This document shows, in pieces, positions 10,885 to 21,385 of a stretch of DNA of 64,000 nucleotides (within the stretch, counting starts at the first letter, position 1; each line of letters opens with the position of its first letter). The position numbers were made by a program, and so were the translations under genes. Below the pieces are notes generated by a model. The model was given only the letters and a program-made list of their open reading frames with translations. It was not told the DNA's origin and made no database searches. This stretch comes from Acanthosepion pharaonis (Eukaryota > Mollusca > Cephalopoda > Sepiida > Sepiidae): contig CAHIKZ030001779.1 in the NCBI GenBank assembly GCA_903632075.3, positions 1,574,001-1,638,000 on the forward strand, written 5' to 3'.

Positions 10885-11110
10885 CTCCCAGCATGCAGCA
10901 AAAAACTGTTCCTGCTGGAAATATGGACATCCCACCAAAAGATGTGAGATTTAATCTCTTCGCTCAAGAACTGTCGGGATGACAACACATGTGTAACTTC
11001 CCTCCATGACAGGATTTGTGATATTATGGAGTATCTTACTCCCTTTTATAACATGAACATTATCAAAATTGTAACATAAAACATACACCAATATGCACAA
11101 ATACATAAAT
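10885..11110. repeat. Interspersed repeat A, copy 2
   Basis: Related to 2,295-2,510, with the shared opening 'cccagcatgcagcaaaaaac' and a shared 3' part rich in 'cataaaacatacac'. Family unknown. Confidence 0.4.
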
Positions 11111-11119
11111 AAAATTGTA

Positions 11120-11450
11120 TGAAACTACCATACAATTTGTCATGCCTTTATATATTGTGTATATTTATTTTTCTTGTTTTTATCTTTGTAAAAACAAGCC
11201 TAAAAATTCTACTACCATTACTCCTATGGTGTGAGTGTATACCCCACACACTATACCAAAATAGCAATGTGAAAAGAGCTTGGCAAACTCTTTTTGGAAT
11301 CAAAAGTTATATATTACTTATGAAAAAGATAAAGAGATTTGGATTAAACTGATTATTATCAAAGACTTATGAAAGCTTTTAATCAGTCATCTACAGCTTC
11401 TTATATTTTTACTAAAAATAAATTCTCTAAGAAGAGACAAAAATGGCCTT
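11120..11450. other. Unrecognised sequence
   Basis: The open frame 11119-11352 (+) is hydrophobic-rich AT sequence with no recognisable motif. Confidence 0.35.
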
Positions 11451-11535
11451 AGACTGGAAAGTGAGTCAGCACTTGAAACTCATGTTGGCAAAGATTAAAT
11501 TTCTATAACAATATAGTTCACAAAAGAATCACACA

Positions 11536-12000
11536 ATGAAGCGATGTAATAATGATTACATGACATTTAACAGTAAAACAACTTATGACAATATCTTGCA
11601 AAAGGATTTTCCACTGTTTTCCACTTTTCCTCTTGGAAAAGTGGAAAACAGCAAACTGTTGTACAAATCCACTTGTGAGACAGAATACACAGCTTTAACA
11701 CTCACACCACAAGAGTTAAAGTTCTTAATTCACTTACTGAAAAGTACGAAAAATTCTGATTTGTTAAAATGTGTCTCTATATATTGTGACAACCAAGCTT
11801 AAATCTTGTAAAACTCCTACATATCACCAAAGATCAAAACATACTGACATACAATATCACTTCATTAGTGCACAACTTGCACATAATCCATCTGAACAAA
11901 AAAATCTTAGATATATTCTCTAAATCTGTGACTGAAGAAGTTTGTCAATGTCTTTAAGGAAATTCACTCTCCTTATATTACAAATACACTCACTATAAGT
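11536..12000 (+). pseudogene. Ty1/copia pol C-terminus (RNase H) relic
   Basis: 'STCETEYTALTLTPQELKFL' matches the conserved copia RNase H block (S-x-E-A-E-Y-x-A), and 'SIYCDNQA' is the following catalytic D block. After a frame change near 11,800, 'YHQRSKHTDIQYHFI' continues the same protein, whose family form is H-Q-R-x-K-H-I-D-I-x-Y-H-F. In copia elements RNase H removes the RNA strand during reverse transcription. The rest of gag-pol is missing upstream. The fragment sits just before an LTR-like sequence, as expected for the 3' end of the element. Confidence 0.75.
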
Positions 12001-12005
12001 AGGAG

Positions 12006-12221
12006 TGCCACAATATAAACCTATATGTGATCAGTCATTTCTGGTCAAATATGTGTATGTATGTTGTGCTGCCCTCTGTGAAACATATTTTTCTATATAA
12101 ATAGACTGAAGCCATATTATCTACACAAGTCATTATCTGTTGTTATGTGCCTAATGTAAATACTACTGTGAATAATACTGTGGATATTATTAATATTTTA
12201 TTTATTTCACATTGTCTAACA
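12006..12221 (+). mobile_element. Putative copia 3' LTR
   Basis: This follows a purine-rich tract ('aagtaggag', a possible polypurine tract) directly downstream of the RNase H relic. It starts TG and ends CA ('tgccacaat...gtctaaca'), about 216 bp. It contains a TATA-like box at 12,094. Boundaries are by eye, and no 5' LTR is present to confirm them. Confidence 0.45.
12094..12103 (+). promoter_or_regulatory. TATA-like box within the copia LTR
   Basis: 'tatataaata' followed by 'gactgaagcc', placed inside the putative LTR where a U3 promoter would lie. Supported only by motif and position. Confidence 0.3.
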
Positions 12222-12815
12222 TTTGGAGTTCAAACAATCAACAGATATAAAATTAAGAACCTATTTTTTCCCCATTTTAGATATTAAATAAGACAATTCA
12301 CTCAAAGTTTTCTTTACTTGCTTTCTAAAAAATTGTTAATATTCAGAGAGAGGACGAGAAAAAGATAGTTTGAAGTGAGGCAAAATAGGAAATGGTATTT
12401 TAAAAATTAAGGAAAAAAAGAATAGAAAATAAAAATATAAAGACTACAAAAAAATGAAGAAAATAACTTAAAGGTTAAATAAGAACTAAAAAAAAACAAA
12501 AATTGAAAAGTGTAACTAGAAACAAATATAATAAAAAAGATTATTAAATTAAAAAAATTTGAGAGCAAAAAATATTAAAAAATAAATATTTTGTCTCCTT
12601 CTTTATTCATAAGAAAAAAACCCTCAAGTTACAAAACAAAATAGAACAAAATAATTGCAATGGAAAGGGAAAGATAGAGATCAGTGAATATTTAATGCCA
12701 AAAAAAATGAATAACTTTCATTGCTTTTATTATTATTTACATGAATAATAATAATAGCACTTGTAAAATTTGCAAGAATACTGATGTGAATGTGAGGATT
12801 TCAACCAGACACTTA
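12222..12815. other. A-rich sequence, nothing recognised
   Basis: The plus strand is strongly A-biased at 12,340-12,690. No gene or clear repeat seen. Confidence 0.4.
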
Positions 12816-13490
12816 TAGTGGTGAAGATTTACATCATATTATCATTGTTTATATCGTCATGTCATTGGGTATCGGATAATTGCTCTTGGAGACTGAATGA
12901 CTTTATCCTTAAATTATTAGCACATATACATCTTTTCTTGTTCTGCAGTACTCTGTGTTTAAAAATGCCTCAGATCACATACACCTTCAACATTTTTAAG
13001 ACTTCTTGTGACTGTTCCAAGTGGGCCTCTGGTTATGGGCACTACCTTAAGTGTCATGTTTTAAACCTTTTTGTAGTTTTTGTATGGTTAGAATTCCATC
13101 TGCTCTTATTTTTTTAGTTTTTGTGATTCACTGGAATTGTCATATCAATGATGAGACATCACTTTTTCATATACAATATTAAAGCCTGATCGCCAGTGAG
13201 TGATTTTTCTTAATGTTAAAGCTCTAAAATATTTTGTTTTTCTTATGATAGACAGTTCCTGGTTTTGGCTTATACCATTTCTTTGCATGGTTAAAATCAA
13301 GTAACTTGCACAATTCCTAATGAATAACTGTTCCTATCCAATCATATTTATTTTCATATTCTTTCTGAACTGGTTTACTGTATCATTTTATTTTATAATT
13401 TACTGTCACTTCTGTTTCTTGAAAAAAAGACAACATAATATCTGATCATTAGTTGTATTGATCTAATCAACCCTACCATTTAAGCTGTTA
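12816..13490 (-). pseudogene. LINE ORF2 C-terminal domain relic, copy 1
   Basis: On the minus strand 'VVPITRGPLGTVTRSLKNVE' (about 13,045-12,985) matches the conserved (I/V)VPI(I)xGALGTVxKxL block. This block ends ORF2 in a large group of fish and mollusc non-LTR elements. Upstream sequence at 13,280-13,400 aligns with 16,175-16,275, which has the same layout. Many stops and frameshifts are present. The function of this terminal domain is unknown, and the LINE clade is uncertain. Confidence 0.55.
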
Positions 13491-13599
13491 ATATTAGTAG
13501 AATTGTAAGTGGAGAGTCACTTAACCATCAGCATGATGGTAAATAGAATTTATGAACTAATTGTTCCTGACCTGGAATCTTGACTTCAGTTTTTCTTTC

Positions 13600-14875
13600 T
13601 TTTTATGTGTCATGTCCGTTCAGGATGTAGATGATCATGGCTCTCCACCTCCTCCTATCACTTGCAGCTCTCAACAAGTTCCTTCCCTCTGCTACCTCCC
13701 CCAGACCACGTTCTGTCATCCACTTGCTTAAGCCAGCGAGGTATGTCATGCAATGTTTTCTCTTGTCTTTCTTTCCCTCTATTTGACCCATGAATATCAG
13801 ACTCTCCAGGCCCTCTTTTCTCATTATGTATCCTTGGAACTTCAGCTACCTCTTCCTGATGTTAAGTATAACCCTCCTCCTTGTTTGCATCCTCCCTAAG
13901 ATCTCATCGTTGCTCACACACTTGGTCCATGATATCCTTAGCATCCTTCTGTAGAACCACATCTCTGTTGCTTCAAGTCTTTTTTTCATCTTTCAGGAAA
14001 TTGTCCAACATTCATTGCCGTAAAGGAAGACAATTATCACATAAAAGCTCAGTATTCTTTTCTTTGTTACCAAAGAAATCCTCCGGTCTCACAATACCCT
14101 GCTCAGATTTTGGAACACGTTCTTGGCTATCCCAATACATACATTTCTTTGTTACTAACAAAATCCTCTTGTCTTGTAATACTCTGCCTAGCTTTTGGAA
14201 TGCATCTTTGGTCATCCCAATACATCTTCAGAGCTCAGTGTTGCACTTACCGTCCTCTGTCAGAATGCTTCCCAGATATTTAAATTTCCGCACCTGCTTG
14301 ATTTTAGTGTTCCCAACCTGCAAATCACATTTCAGGCTCATCCTTTTACTGATGACTATGCATTCTGTTTTCTTGGAGTTTATGCTTAGTCCCTTCTTCT
14401 CACTCTGCCACTACCTTCTCTAGGAGATTTTGTCATTTCTTTTCAATGTCTGCTATCAGTACTGGGTCATCTGTGTATCTTATGTTGTTAAGATTGTGGC
14501 TGCCAGTGCTAAATCCTGGTAAGGTTTCCAATTCTCTCAGAATTGCCTCGCTGTATAGGTTGAACAGGTCGGGTGAGAAGACGCATCCTTGCCTTATGCC
14601 TCTTTCTATTTTTGTATACTCACTGAACTCATTTCCTATGCACATGCATGCTGTTTGCTGCCAGTATAGGTTCTTGATTATTTTGATATATTTCTTGAAT
14701 ATATCAAGGTTGCTGAGCAGTTCCAGCAGATCCTTGTGGCATACTTTGTTGAAGGCCTTTGCATAGTCTATGAAACATACTTTCCCAATACTTTGGTGTA
14801 GCTTACTTGTCTTTTCTATAAATATTTTCATGGCAATTATTCTAATGGCTTTCATCCTTGGTATTTCAACCACAT
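13600..14875 (-). pseudogene. RTE-type LINE, 3' half of ORF2 with RT core
   Basis: Reading leftwards from 14,875, the frame contains RT motif A ('CFIDYAKAFNKVCHKDLLEL', where the second catalytic-region D is N), motif B ('RGIRQGCVFSPDLFNLYSEA') and motif C ('NNIRYTDDPVLIADIE'). After frameshifts it gives the thumb block near 14,215 ('TKDAFQKLGRVLQDKRILL') and a C-terminal tail to 13,605 ('RRRWRAMIIYILNGHDT'). This copy retains the palm region that the 8.8-10.5 kb copy has lost, but lacks the endonuclease. It is broken by several frameshifts. The plus-strand frames over the same DNA are shadows. Confidence 0.75.
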
Positions 14876-14879
14876 GCTA

Positions 14880-15170
14880 CTATATTAGCAACTAAGTTTC
14901 ACTATTTTTACTATTGGAATGCAACTGCAATTTTTATTCTAATAGTTTCTTCTTTTGTATTTCAGCTTATTTTTTACTTCCCTGCTAGCTACAATCTTCA
15001 AAAATTTAAGTGCAACATAAAATGTCATCTTTTCTCTTACTGGAACCTGTTCTTTTATTGTCTCTTTTCTTCTTTACTAGCATCTTATCATTTTCTTTCA
15101 CTCTCAGTGACTCTTTGCATCTTAGTGGTATTATTGCCTTGTTTGGTGTGAAATGATGAAAAAGTTCAAA
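14880..15170 (+). pseudogene. Jockey/CR1-type LINE 3' end, copy 1
   Basis: 'SYNLQKFKCNIKCHLFSYWN' followed by 'ILVVLLPCLV' and the nucleotide tail 'tggtgtgaaatgatgaaaa' match the ORF2 end and 3' terminus found on the minus strand at 52,155-52,400 and 62,640-62,800. The copy is heavily 5'-truncated. It abuts the 5' side of the minus-strand RTE copy. Confidence 0.6.
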
Positions 15171-15900
15171 TTCCAGTTCAGGTTGTTTATGTTTATTTTC
15201 TGTTAATGAACTTTGGAAAAGTATGAATTTGTTTGTCTCTATACATTCTCTTATCATTAGATAGCTTGACAAAATGTGCATTCCACTGTGTCCCAATCAT
15301 GAATGATTAGTGGTATTAATAAAAGAAAAACATTTCAGCATTTCTATTTTTATTGTCACTTAAATTATTATTCAAAAGAATTTTCATGGCCAACATCCTC
15401 CTCCTCCTGATTTATTATTATTTGTTTATCAATGCTATCAAAAATATGAAGTTATTTTCTTTAATACTTTCACATTCTTTAAATATATTTTTCTATTTAT
15501 TATTGTTGTATTTTGCATTCTCAGGAAATTGGTTCTTTTCTCCTTTTGACTTTGTAAAGGATTTTTGAACTGTCTGCTATTGTCATAACAAAGACACTGT
15601 CATCTCATGACAACAGTGTAAAGGAGATAACTCTTGTAAAGGATAAAATTGCAAAAAAAAAAAGACTATACATTTACACACAGTGTATTTTATATAAATT
15701 AATATCGAACAGATAAATATTATTTGATGCATTTGCATGTTCACATGAGATGAATAGTGGTTATAACTGGAGATTAGGTGAGAGTAAGTCTCCTCAAATC
15801 TCAAGCACTTTTGCCTGTATTCTTGCAAAGCCCAGTAACACAAAGGTCTGGAGAGTTTCAACACATTTTCAAATTTGAAATGAATCCAATATTGTCTGTA
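15171..15900. other. Unrecognised sequence with a mollusc-type motif
   Basis: Contains 'aaaggagataactcttgtaa' at about 15,611-15,630, a motif type scattered through molluscan genomes. Otherwise nothing recognised. Confidence 0.4.
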
Positions 15901-16600
15901 ATGTTCTTATCATTGTTCCATGGGCTTCAACTATTATAAGCCAACCTTAATCTTTGTATTCCACAATTTTCATGGATTCCAGGCAAAATCTTGGTATTTT
16001 TCTCATTTCTTTGCTTCCTTTCAGTTACACCCCATCATCTGCTTTGAATTGGCAGGTTCTTGCTTTTCATTTTTTATAACTATCAAATCCAGTCTTTTTG
16101 TCTGGATGGGTTGGTTAGTCTGAAAGAACAGTTACCATTACTGTCAGTTGAAATTTATAAAATTTTTCTGTAGCATTTTTTTATATAGTTGAAATCAAGT
16201 TGTTTTCACAGTTCCCAGTGTATAACTGTTCTTGTTCTATCATACCTGCTTTGAAATTTCTTTTGAGCCATCTTGTTGAATTCACATATAAATTAGAATT
16301 ATTTTTTTTATTTCTATAGAGTTTGCATAACATCAGCTTTTGGTAACTTTCACTGGAGATCAAGTGATAACAAACCTCCCCAATGCTACAGTCCTCTCCT
16401 CAGTATTTGAACTGATTTTAGTAATGATGTCCTTTGAATGGTTACAATATTTCTACATATTTCAATTTTTTCAAAATCTCTTGAAGACTGTTCCAGGCAT
16501 GTTAATAATGATAATACAATTGTCACATTCATGTCCTACAACTTTTTCAGCTTTTCACTTTCTTTCAATATTATTCTTTAACCCATGGTAACAGCAACAG
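15901..16600 (-). pseudogene. LINE ORF2 C-terminal domain relic, copy 2
   Basis: The minus strand gives 'RLDLIVIKNEKQE', then 'KEAKK' and 'EKYQDFAWNP', then 'LWNTKIKVGL'. This order (RPDL-I--KK-K, then EK-EKYQDLA-EI-R-W, then (I/V)KV-P) is the signature of the ORF2 C-terminal domain also seen at 12,816-13,490. The stretch at 16,175-16,275 aligns with 13,290-13,385. Reading frames are broken throughout. Hydrophobic plus-strand frames here are shadows. Confidence 0.55.
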
Positions 16601-17273
16601 ATGTTCCAAAGAATCTTAGTGTTCCACTTGCTGACAAATATTTGTGTTCTTTTGGAATGGAATTGTGCATCTCTTTGAATTTCAAAGTCCTATAAAGTGT
16701 TTTTCTTGCTTTTCTCTGAAGCAGATTCTGGTTCATATACATAATATTGGTTTTCATATTATTATTATTATTATTATTATTGTAAGAAAATTCTATTTGA
16801 CATGAATTTATTTTATAATCACATGCAGCTATTAACAAAAAAATTAAAAAAATATTGTTATGGTTATTATTATTATTATTATTTGTTGTGATTTCTGTTC
16901 TATACTCATTTCCTTCTGGGTCTCAACCAGAAACCTAAGGTCAGAAATGGCATCATGATATTTTCAATGAACATTTTTATAAAAAAATAAAATAAAAATA
17001 AAACAACATAAAAATACCTACATTTTACATAGTTAAAGCCCTTTATAATGTGTGAGGATTGCTACTTTTTGTATTTCTTTAAGGTATGGATTTCACTTTA
17101 ATGAGATTATCAGAGCCTTTTCTAAATGAACTCAGGGTTCAAACCACAACTGCAATTATTGTGCTATGTTTTTAAGATTTTCACTTCAAGATCCTTATAT
17201 TTTGATAGTTTTTTTTAAGATATTCAAAGATGCATTGCAGTCTGCAGAAACTGCCATGTCAATAAGAAAGTAC
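16601..17273. other. Unrecognised sequence with short (ATT)n runs
   Basis: (ATT)n at about 16,759-16,782 and 16,862-16,881. No gene seen. Confidence 0.5.
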
Positions 17274-17274
17274 A

Positions 17275-17325
<51 letters not shown>
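17274..17325. repeat. (TTA)n microsatellite
   Basis: About 17 TTA units. Confidence 0.95.
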
Positions 17326-17461
17326 CAGTACTATTCACTTTTACCTTTTGTTCAGATTTTACAATGGCAGAGACAAGTTCTGAGATTCTAGTAATACTGT
17401 AGCATTATTTTAAATGAGGCTTCAAAGCTAATGAGTTGCTTGCAGAATTTTACAGTCATAT

Positions 17462-17462
<1 letters not shown>

Positions 17463-17514
<52 letters not shown>
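17463..17514. repeat. (CA)n microsatellite at the edge of the Penelope-like element
   Basis: About 26 CA units, ending just before the left inverted repeat arm of the element. Confidence 0.96.
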
Positions 17515-17517
<3 letters not shown>

Positions 17518-17558
17518 GCATACATGTTTATTATAAACTGTTACATTGGAACATGCAA

Positions 17559-17620
17559 GTTACCACAACAAAAATACATATTTGTTTCAACATCTAATGA
17601 CATCTCATCAGGTGGTTAAC
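17559..17620 (-). ncRNA. Hammerhead ribozyme motif, copy A (intact core)
   Basis: On the minus strand the order is stem I 5' strand 'gttaaccac', then core 'ctgatga' (17,611-17,605). Stem II follows as 'gatgtc', loop 'atta', 'gatgtt' (six pairs with G-U wobbles), then core 'gaaa' (17,588-17,585). Stem III is 'caaa'/'tttg', followed by 'tt' at the expected cleavage site and the stem I 3' strand 'gtggtaac' (one bulge against the 5' strand). All invariant hammerhead core bases are present, and the short stem III is typical of retroelement hammerheads. Self-cleavage is predicted and untested. Confidence 0.75.
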
Positions 17621-18539
17621 GAAGGTGGTAATAAACAATTTTATTTAAAAATACAATTTATGAAACATCACTTCTTTTTACATTTTTGAAAATTTCCCAT
17701 AGAAGCCAAAGAAACAAATATATATGTAAAAACTTATTCTTTCCATAAAAGGAAAAGAAAGAAAAAAGCAGATTAAATTAAAAAAGGAAGAAAATAAGAA
17801 ATCAATAAAAAGAAAAAGAAAGAAGAAAGAAAAGAAAGGCCTAAGGAAGCATAAGAAAGCAACCCTACTATGAAGAGAAGGAAAAGAAAAGAAGGAGAGG
17901 AGTACATCCAAATTCTACAGATACAAAGGAAAAGGAAAGAGAAGAAAATAAAATATGAGAAGTTGTTGATACCAGTTTTAGCCAATGAAGACATGTTAAG
18001 ATGGAGAATTCAAAATTGAATGGAAATATAAAGTGACAAGAAAGGACACATTTTAGATACATTATAGCATTTCAAAATTTATGGCATTTTGAATGAAATC
18101 ACATATTTAAACAAAATTAAACATAGTATGTAAATAAAAGACACTTTAAGAAGAAAAGCCATATACAAACAAAACAACTACTTAACTATACCAACCTTAT
18201 ATTATAAATTAGAATAAAAAATAAATGTTAAATATTTATATGACTTTTATGTATTTATTTTAAATTAAAAACTATTATTATCACCAGTAAAATAATCATA
18301 AGCCAATTTGCAGCTAACCTTACTACCAGTAATTTACAAATACTAACCTACTTAATACCTTAATCTAGAATAAACCACTAAGGATAGCATTAAAATGTTT
18401 ATATAAAGATAATATATAATAAGAGGAGTGATTATTGAGTTATAAAATTTAGCAAGATTGTAAGGTTAATTTCTTAATATATCTGCAATTTACCATAGTT
18501 TCATATCTCTGATTTCATAATTGATCACTATTCAAAAGG

Positions 18540-19329
18540 TTAATTATCTGCATTTTCTCCTGTAGACAAAGAAAACACAGTTCCATCATGGATCTACAAT
18601 TACTATGTTAGTTATACGAGATGAGTTAGAATTGGTACTAGTATTACAGTTATTATTGTTATATAATTTCAATATTTTATTGTTATATGATTTAATTATT
18701 TTCTCTAGATTATTAGTACAACTATAGCTAAGTTTTAGAGTCTTCCAATTGAAAATTTTACTTAATGAATTACTTTTGAAAAAATGTTTATCAATTAAGT
18801 TAAGAAACTTATGTCACAATTTAGTATGAATTAATTGGTTTAATGAAGGTGTATACCATATGATCTTCCTGTTTCTGTTTTTCTTTCTGGAACAATCATA
18901 ATTTTCTATAAACTTAATTTCAGAAGATCTGAACCCACTAACTCTGAGAACTTTATTATAAATTGTTTTATGTTTCTTGAATATCTTTTTGTTAGAAGAG
19001 TGTTGGTTAATACATTGTTTAACAGATGATGGAATATATTGGATTATAGATGATTGGAGTTAGGGTAGATATAAATTGGATTGGCATTGTTTTTCATATA
19101 AGGCTGAAGCTAAATTTAAAGTCACATCTAGGAAATCAACTTGTCTTATATTGGAATTAATTATTATGCTAAGATTAAAAGATTTAAATACTCTATGAAT
19201 TAATTTTCTAAGTTTATCAACTTTACTTCCTGTAGGGTTATTTACAACCATGTAACAATCGTCCCTATAGACCCTTATACTATTTAAATCAATATCTTCA
19301 TATGCTGTAAGGTTGTACAATAAGAACAA
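18540..19329 (-). pseudogene. Penelope-like reverse transcriptase, C-terminal part
   Basis: The frame opens with 'IRVYRDDCYMVV', the RT catalytic Y-x-D-D, then 'KVDKLRKLIHRVFKSFNLSI' and 'QVDFLDVTLNL', the block after the active site in PLE reverse transcriptases. After one stop near 19,060, minus-strand codons continue with 'RKIIWYTPSLNQ', 'KFLNLIDKHFFK' and 'IFNWKTLKLSYSC', also conserved in this RT class. Fingers and the first two palm motifs are missing. PLE reverse transcriptases are the closest known relatives of telomerase RT. The copy has few stops for its length, so it is moderately old. Confidence 0.75.
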
Positions 19330-19455
19330 TATGGAAAGAATAAATTTTTTTTATATATTTGTTTCTTTGCTTTCTATGGAAAATTTTCAAAAATGTAAAA
19401 AGAAGTGATGTTTCATAAATTGTATTTTTAAATAAAATTGTTTATTACCACCATT

Positions 19456-19517
19456 GTTAACCACCTGATAAGATGTCTTTAGATGTTGAAACAAATATGC
19501 ATTTTTGTCATGGTAAC
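19456..19517 (+). ncRNA. Hammerhead ribozyme motif, copy B (core mutated)
   Basis: This is the inverted partner of copy A. Stem I is 'gttaaccac', but the core reads 'ctgataa' (G to A at 19,470). Stem II is 'gatgtc'/'gatgtt' with loop 'ttta', and core 'gaaa' is intact. Stem III is 'caaa'/'tttg', the cleavage triplet is 'gtc' ending at 19,509, and the stem I 3' strand is 'atggtaac'. The changed core base is normally invariant, so this copy is predicted inactive. Confidence 0.7.
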
Positions 19518-19552
19518 TTGCATGTTCCAATGTAACAGTTTATAATAAGTAT

Positions 19553-20380
19553 CTCTTGTTCTACACTTGTATTGAGCCCTTTTTTATATTAATGTCATAA
19601 ACGTTTGAATTTATATTCTTTTCATTCTTTTACATTTATATATATACATACATATATATATTGCAAGAACAATGTGACTATTACTTACAAAGCATTGATG
19701 CCTAATCTGTTTCTCATATGTGTGATTAATTCTCAGTCATGTTATCTCAAATAAGATTGTTAATGATGATAATAGAAACAAATCTTATTATCCTATGAAT
19801 TGCCAAGACGTTAAACAGCCAGAGGAAAAAAACTCTCTTGTTATTTATCTTCTGGGAATTTTTTCAATGGATGTATTCAAAATGGTATTTGTAATCTGAA
19901 AAACAAAGTAAACAGATGCCATTTTTGTAAGCTTTGAGCAAACTTCATTGACTGTCTTGGGAAAGTTCTAATTCCACACCTTCTCCCTAAAATCTAGGGG
20001 CAAAATAAGCAAGGCAGACAAGACTCTCTACTCTCATGTGGCAAGCAGTCTAAAATGACAAGTCTAAATTCAAACCAGTTCCAAAGCATGTATGAAGAGG
20101 GTTGGTTGTGGTGCTATCAATTCTATCCTATAAAGTTTGTATTTGGACTGAGATGACTGGTGTTTGCTTAATACAGCTTTCCATTTGAAATACATGATTC
20201 TATCTCTTCTGTCTCCAGTTATAGGTAAAATAGCAGGGCAGATTATTGATATCCAACTGAAATAAAAGATGACTCACAATTGAAAACCAGAGAATCCATT
20301 CCTACTTCAACTAATGGCAAAAGTCAGGTTACAAAATCCTAATGTGGAAACAAATTCAACTAAAGGAGAGTCTCAGGAAC
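19553..20380. other. Unrecognised sequence
   Basis: No coding similarity seen. A stretch near 20,000-20,100 ('gcaaggcagacaagactctc') looks like repeat DNA, but I could not place it. Confidence 0.35.
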
Positions 20381-20429
20381 CTCTCATCAACCCACAGACA
20401 AAATGTGGTGAGTATCACAATTATCCTTA

Positions 20430-20496
20430 GTCCATAACCACAACTCCCTTCATCCTAGTGGCATTAGCGCCTTGCATAGGGTGAAATGATTAAATA
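20430..20496 (+). mobile_element. Jockey/CR1-type LINE 3' tail fragment
   Basis: 'ggcattagcgccttgcatag' followed by 'ggtgaaatgatt' matches the terminal nucleotides of the LINE family at 15,115-15,160. It runs straight into a (CA)n/(TA)n tract, as LINE tails often do. Confidence 0.45.
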
Positions 20497-20546
20497 CACA
20501 CACACACAAACACACAAACACACACACACACATATATGTATGTATG

Positions 20547-20588
<42 letters not shown>

Positions 20589-20590
20589 TT
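20497..20590. repeat. Compound (CA)n/(TATG)n/(TA)n microsatellite
   Basis: A mixed dinucleotide and tetranucleotide tract directly after a LINE tail. Confidence 0.92.
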
Positions 20591-20599
20591 GTGTATATT

Positions 20600-21064
20600 T
20601 GGGCAGCAAATGTTCATTTAATATATTTTGGTAAATATACAATTTATGCATATATATTATAGTTTTATAGTATAGTGATATTATAGTTTTTTTTAAATTA
20701 TTCCTAGTTGATGAATTAATTTCCTTATTATTGAATTGAATTTATGAAGAAAATGTTTACAGTTTATGTCTATTCATTAAGCATTTCAAGCTTTCAGCTG
20801 ACTTCGGTCATTGTCAAGAATTAAAGTACCTTTTACCTCATTTTTAAATATCTTTTAGTTTTTATTTTTGAATATAATTGATATTATCTGAATGTAATGT
20901 GAATTTTCCATTTAAAAGCTTGTAATATTGTGTGAATCTGGCATTATATGGCTTCTAAGAATTTAGATGTATTTAAGATATATTTAAAATATATTAATCT
21001 ATCAATTAAAGGAATATATATTAAATATAATAGGAACAATATGTCTATTCAACAATGCATAATT
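20600..21064. other. Unrecognised AT-rich sequence
   Basis: No gene or repeat boundary recognised. Confidence 0.35.
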
Positions 21065-21065
21065 A

Positions 21066-21125
21066 TGTGTGTGTATGTATGCAGTGTGTGTGTGTATGTA
21101 TATGTATGTATGTGTGTGTATGTGA
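21066..21125. repeat. (GT)n/(ATGT)n microsatellite
   Basis: An imperfect GT and ATGT tract. Confidence 0.9.
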
Positions 21126-21204
21126 GAGGAAGGTTGGAAAATATTCTTAGCTTGACCAAGAAAAAATTAAAAAGTTTTATGTCTTGATTATTTGATCAGA
21201 TTTT

Positions 21205-21385
21205 GGGATTGTGTGATTAATTGATTAATTTTTTTTTACAGTTTATCAATCCTTTGTTGGTTATTTAAAGTAAAAACATATTTCAGATGCTAGGAGGTTA
21301 CTTGCAGTACCCAGTCTTCCCAAGTGGTCACCCATATATCTACTGACTGGGATTGATGCTCCTTAACTTTACTGAATGAATAAAT
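21205..21385 (-). mobile_element. 5S rRNA-headed SINE, shortened copy
   Basis: The tail ('gtttatcaatcctttgttgg') joins after only ~70 bp to a decayed 5S head at 21,301-21,378 ('cccaagtggtcaccca', 'ccttaactttactga'). The tRNA-like segment present in the copies at 1.3 and 52.9 kb is missing, so this is an internally deleted copy or a variant lacking the tRNA module. Confidence 0.6.

Larger units (their letters stand above)
17524..19552 (-). mobile_element. Penelope-like retroelement relic with inverted terminal repeats
   Basis: Two ~222-bp arms (17,524-17,746 and 19,331-19,552) are inverted copies, above 85% identical by eye. They enclose a minus-strand RT fragment. Penelope-like elements (PLEs) are known for terminal repeats (pLTRs) that can lie in direct or inverted orientation and carry hammerhead ribozymes; both features are present here. 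The RT begins abruptly at the inner end of the right arm, just before the YxDD block, as expected for a 5'-truncated insertion joined to an inverted pLTR. I cannot see a GIY-YIG endonuclease in the 17,747-18,540 spacer. Confidence 0.75.

Noticed and set aside
13881..14423. 180-codon plus-strand open frame
   Set aside because: It is the antisense shadow of the minus-strand RTE reverse transcriptase. Part of it (near 14,290-14,390) repeats the antisense of 9,772-10,044.
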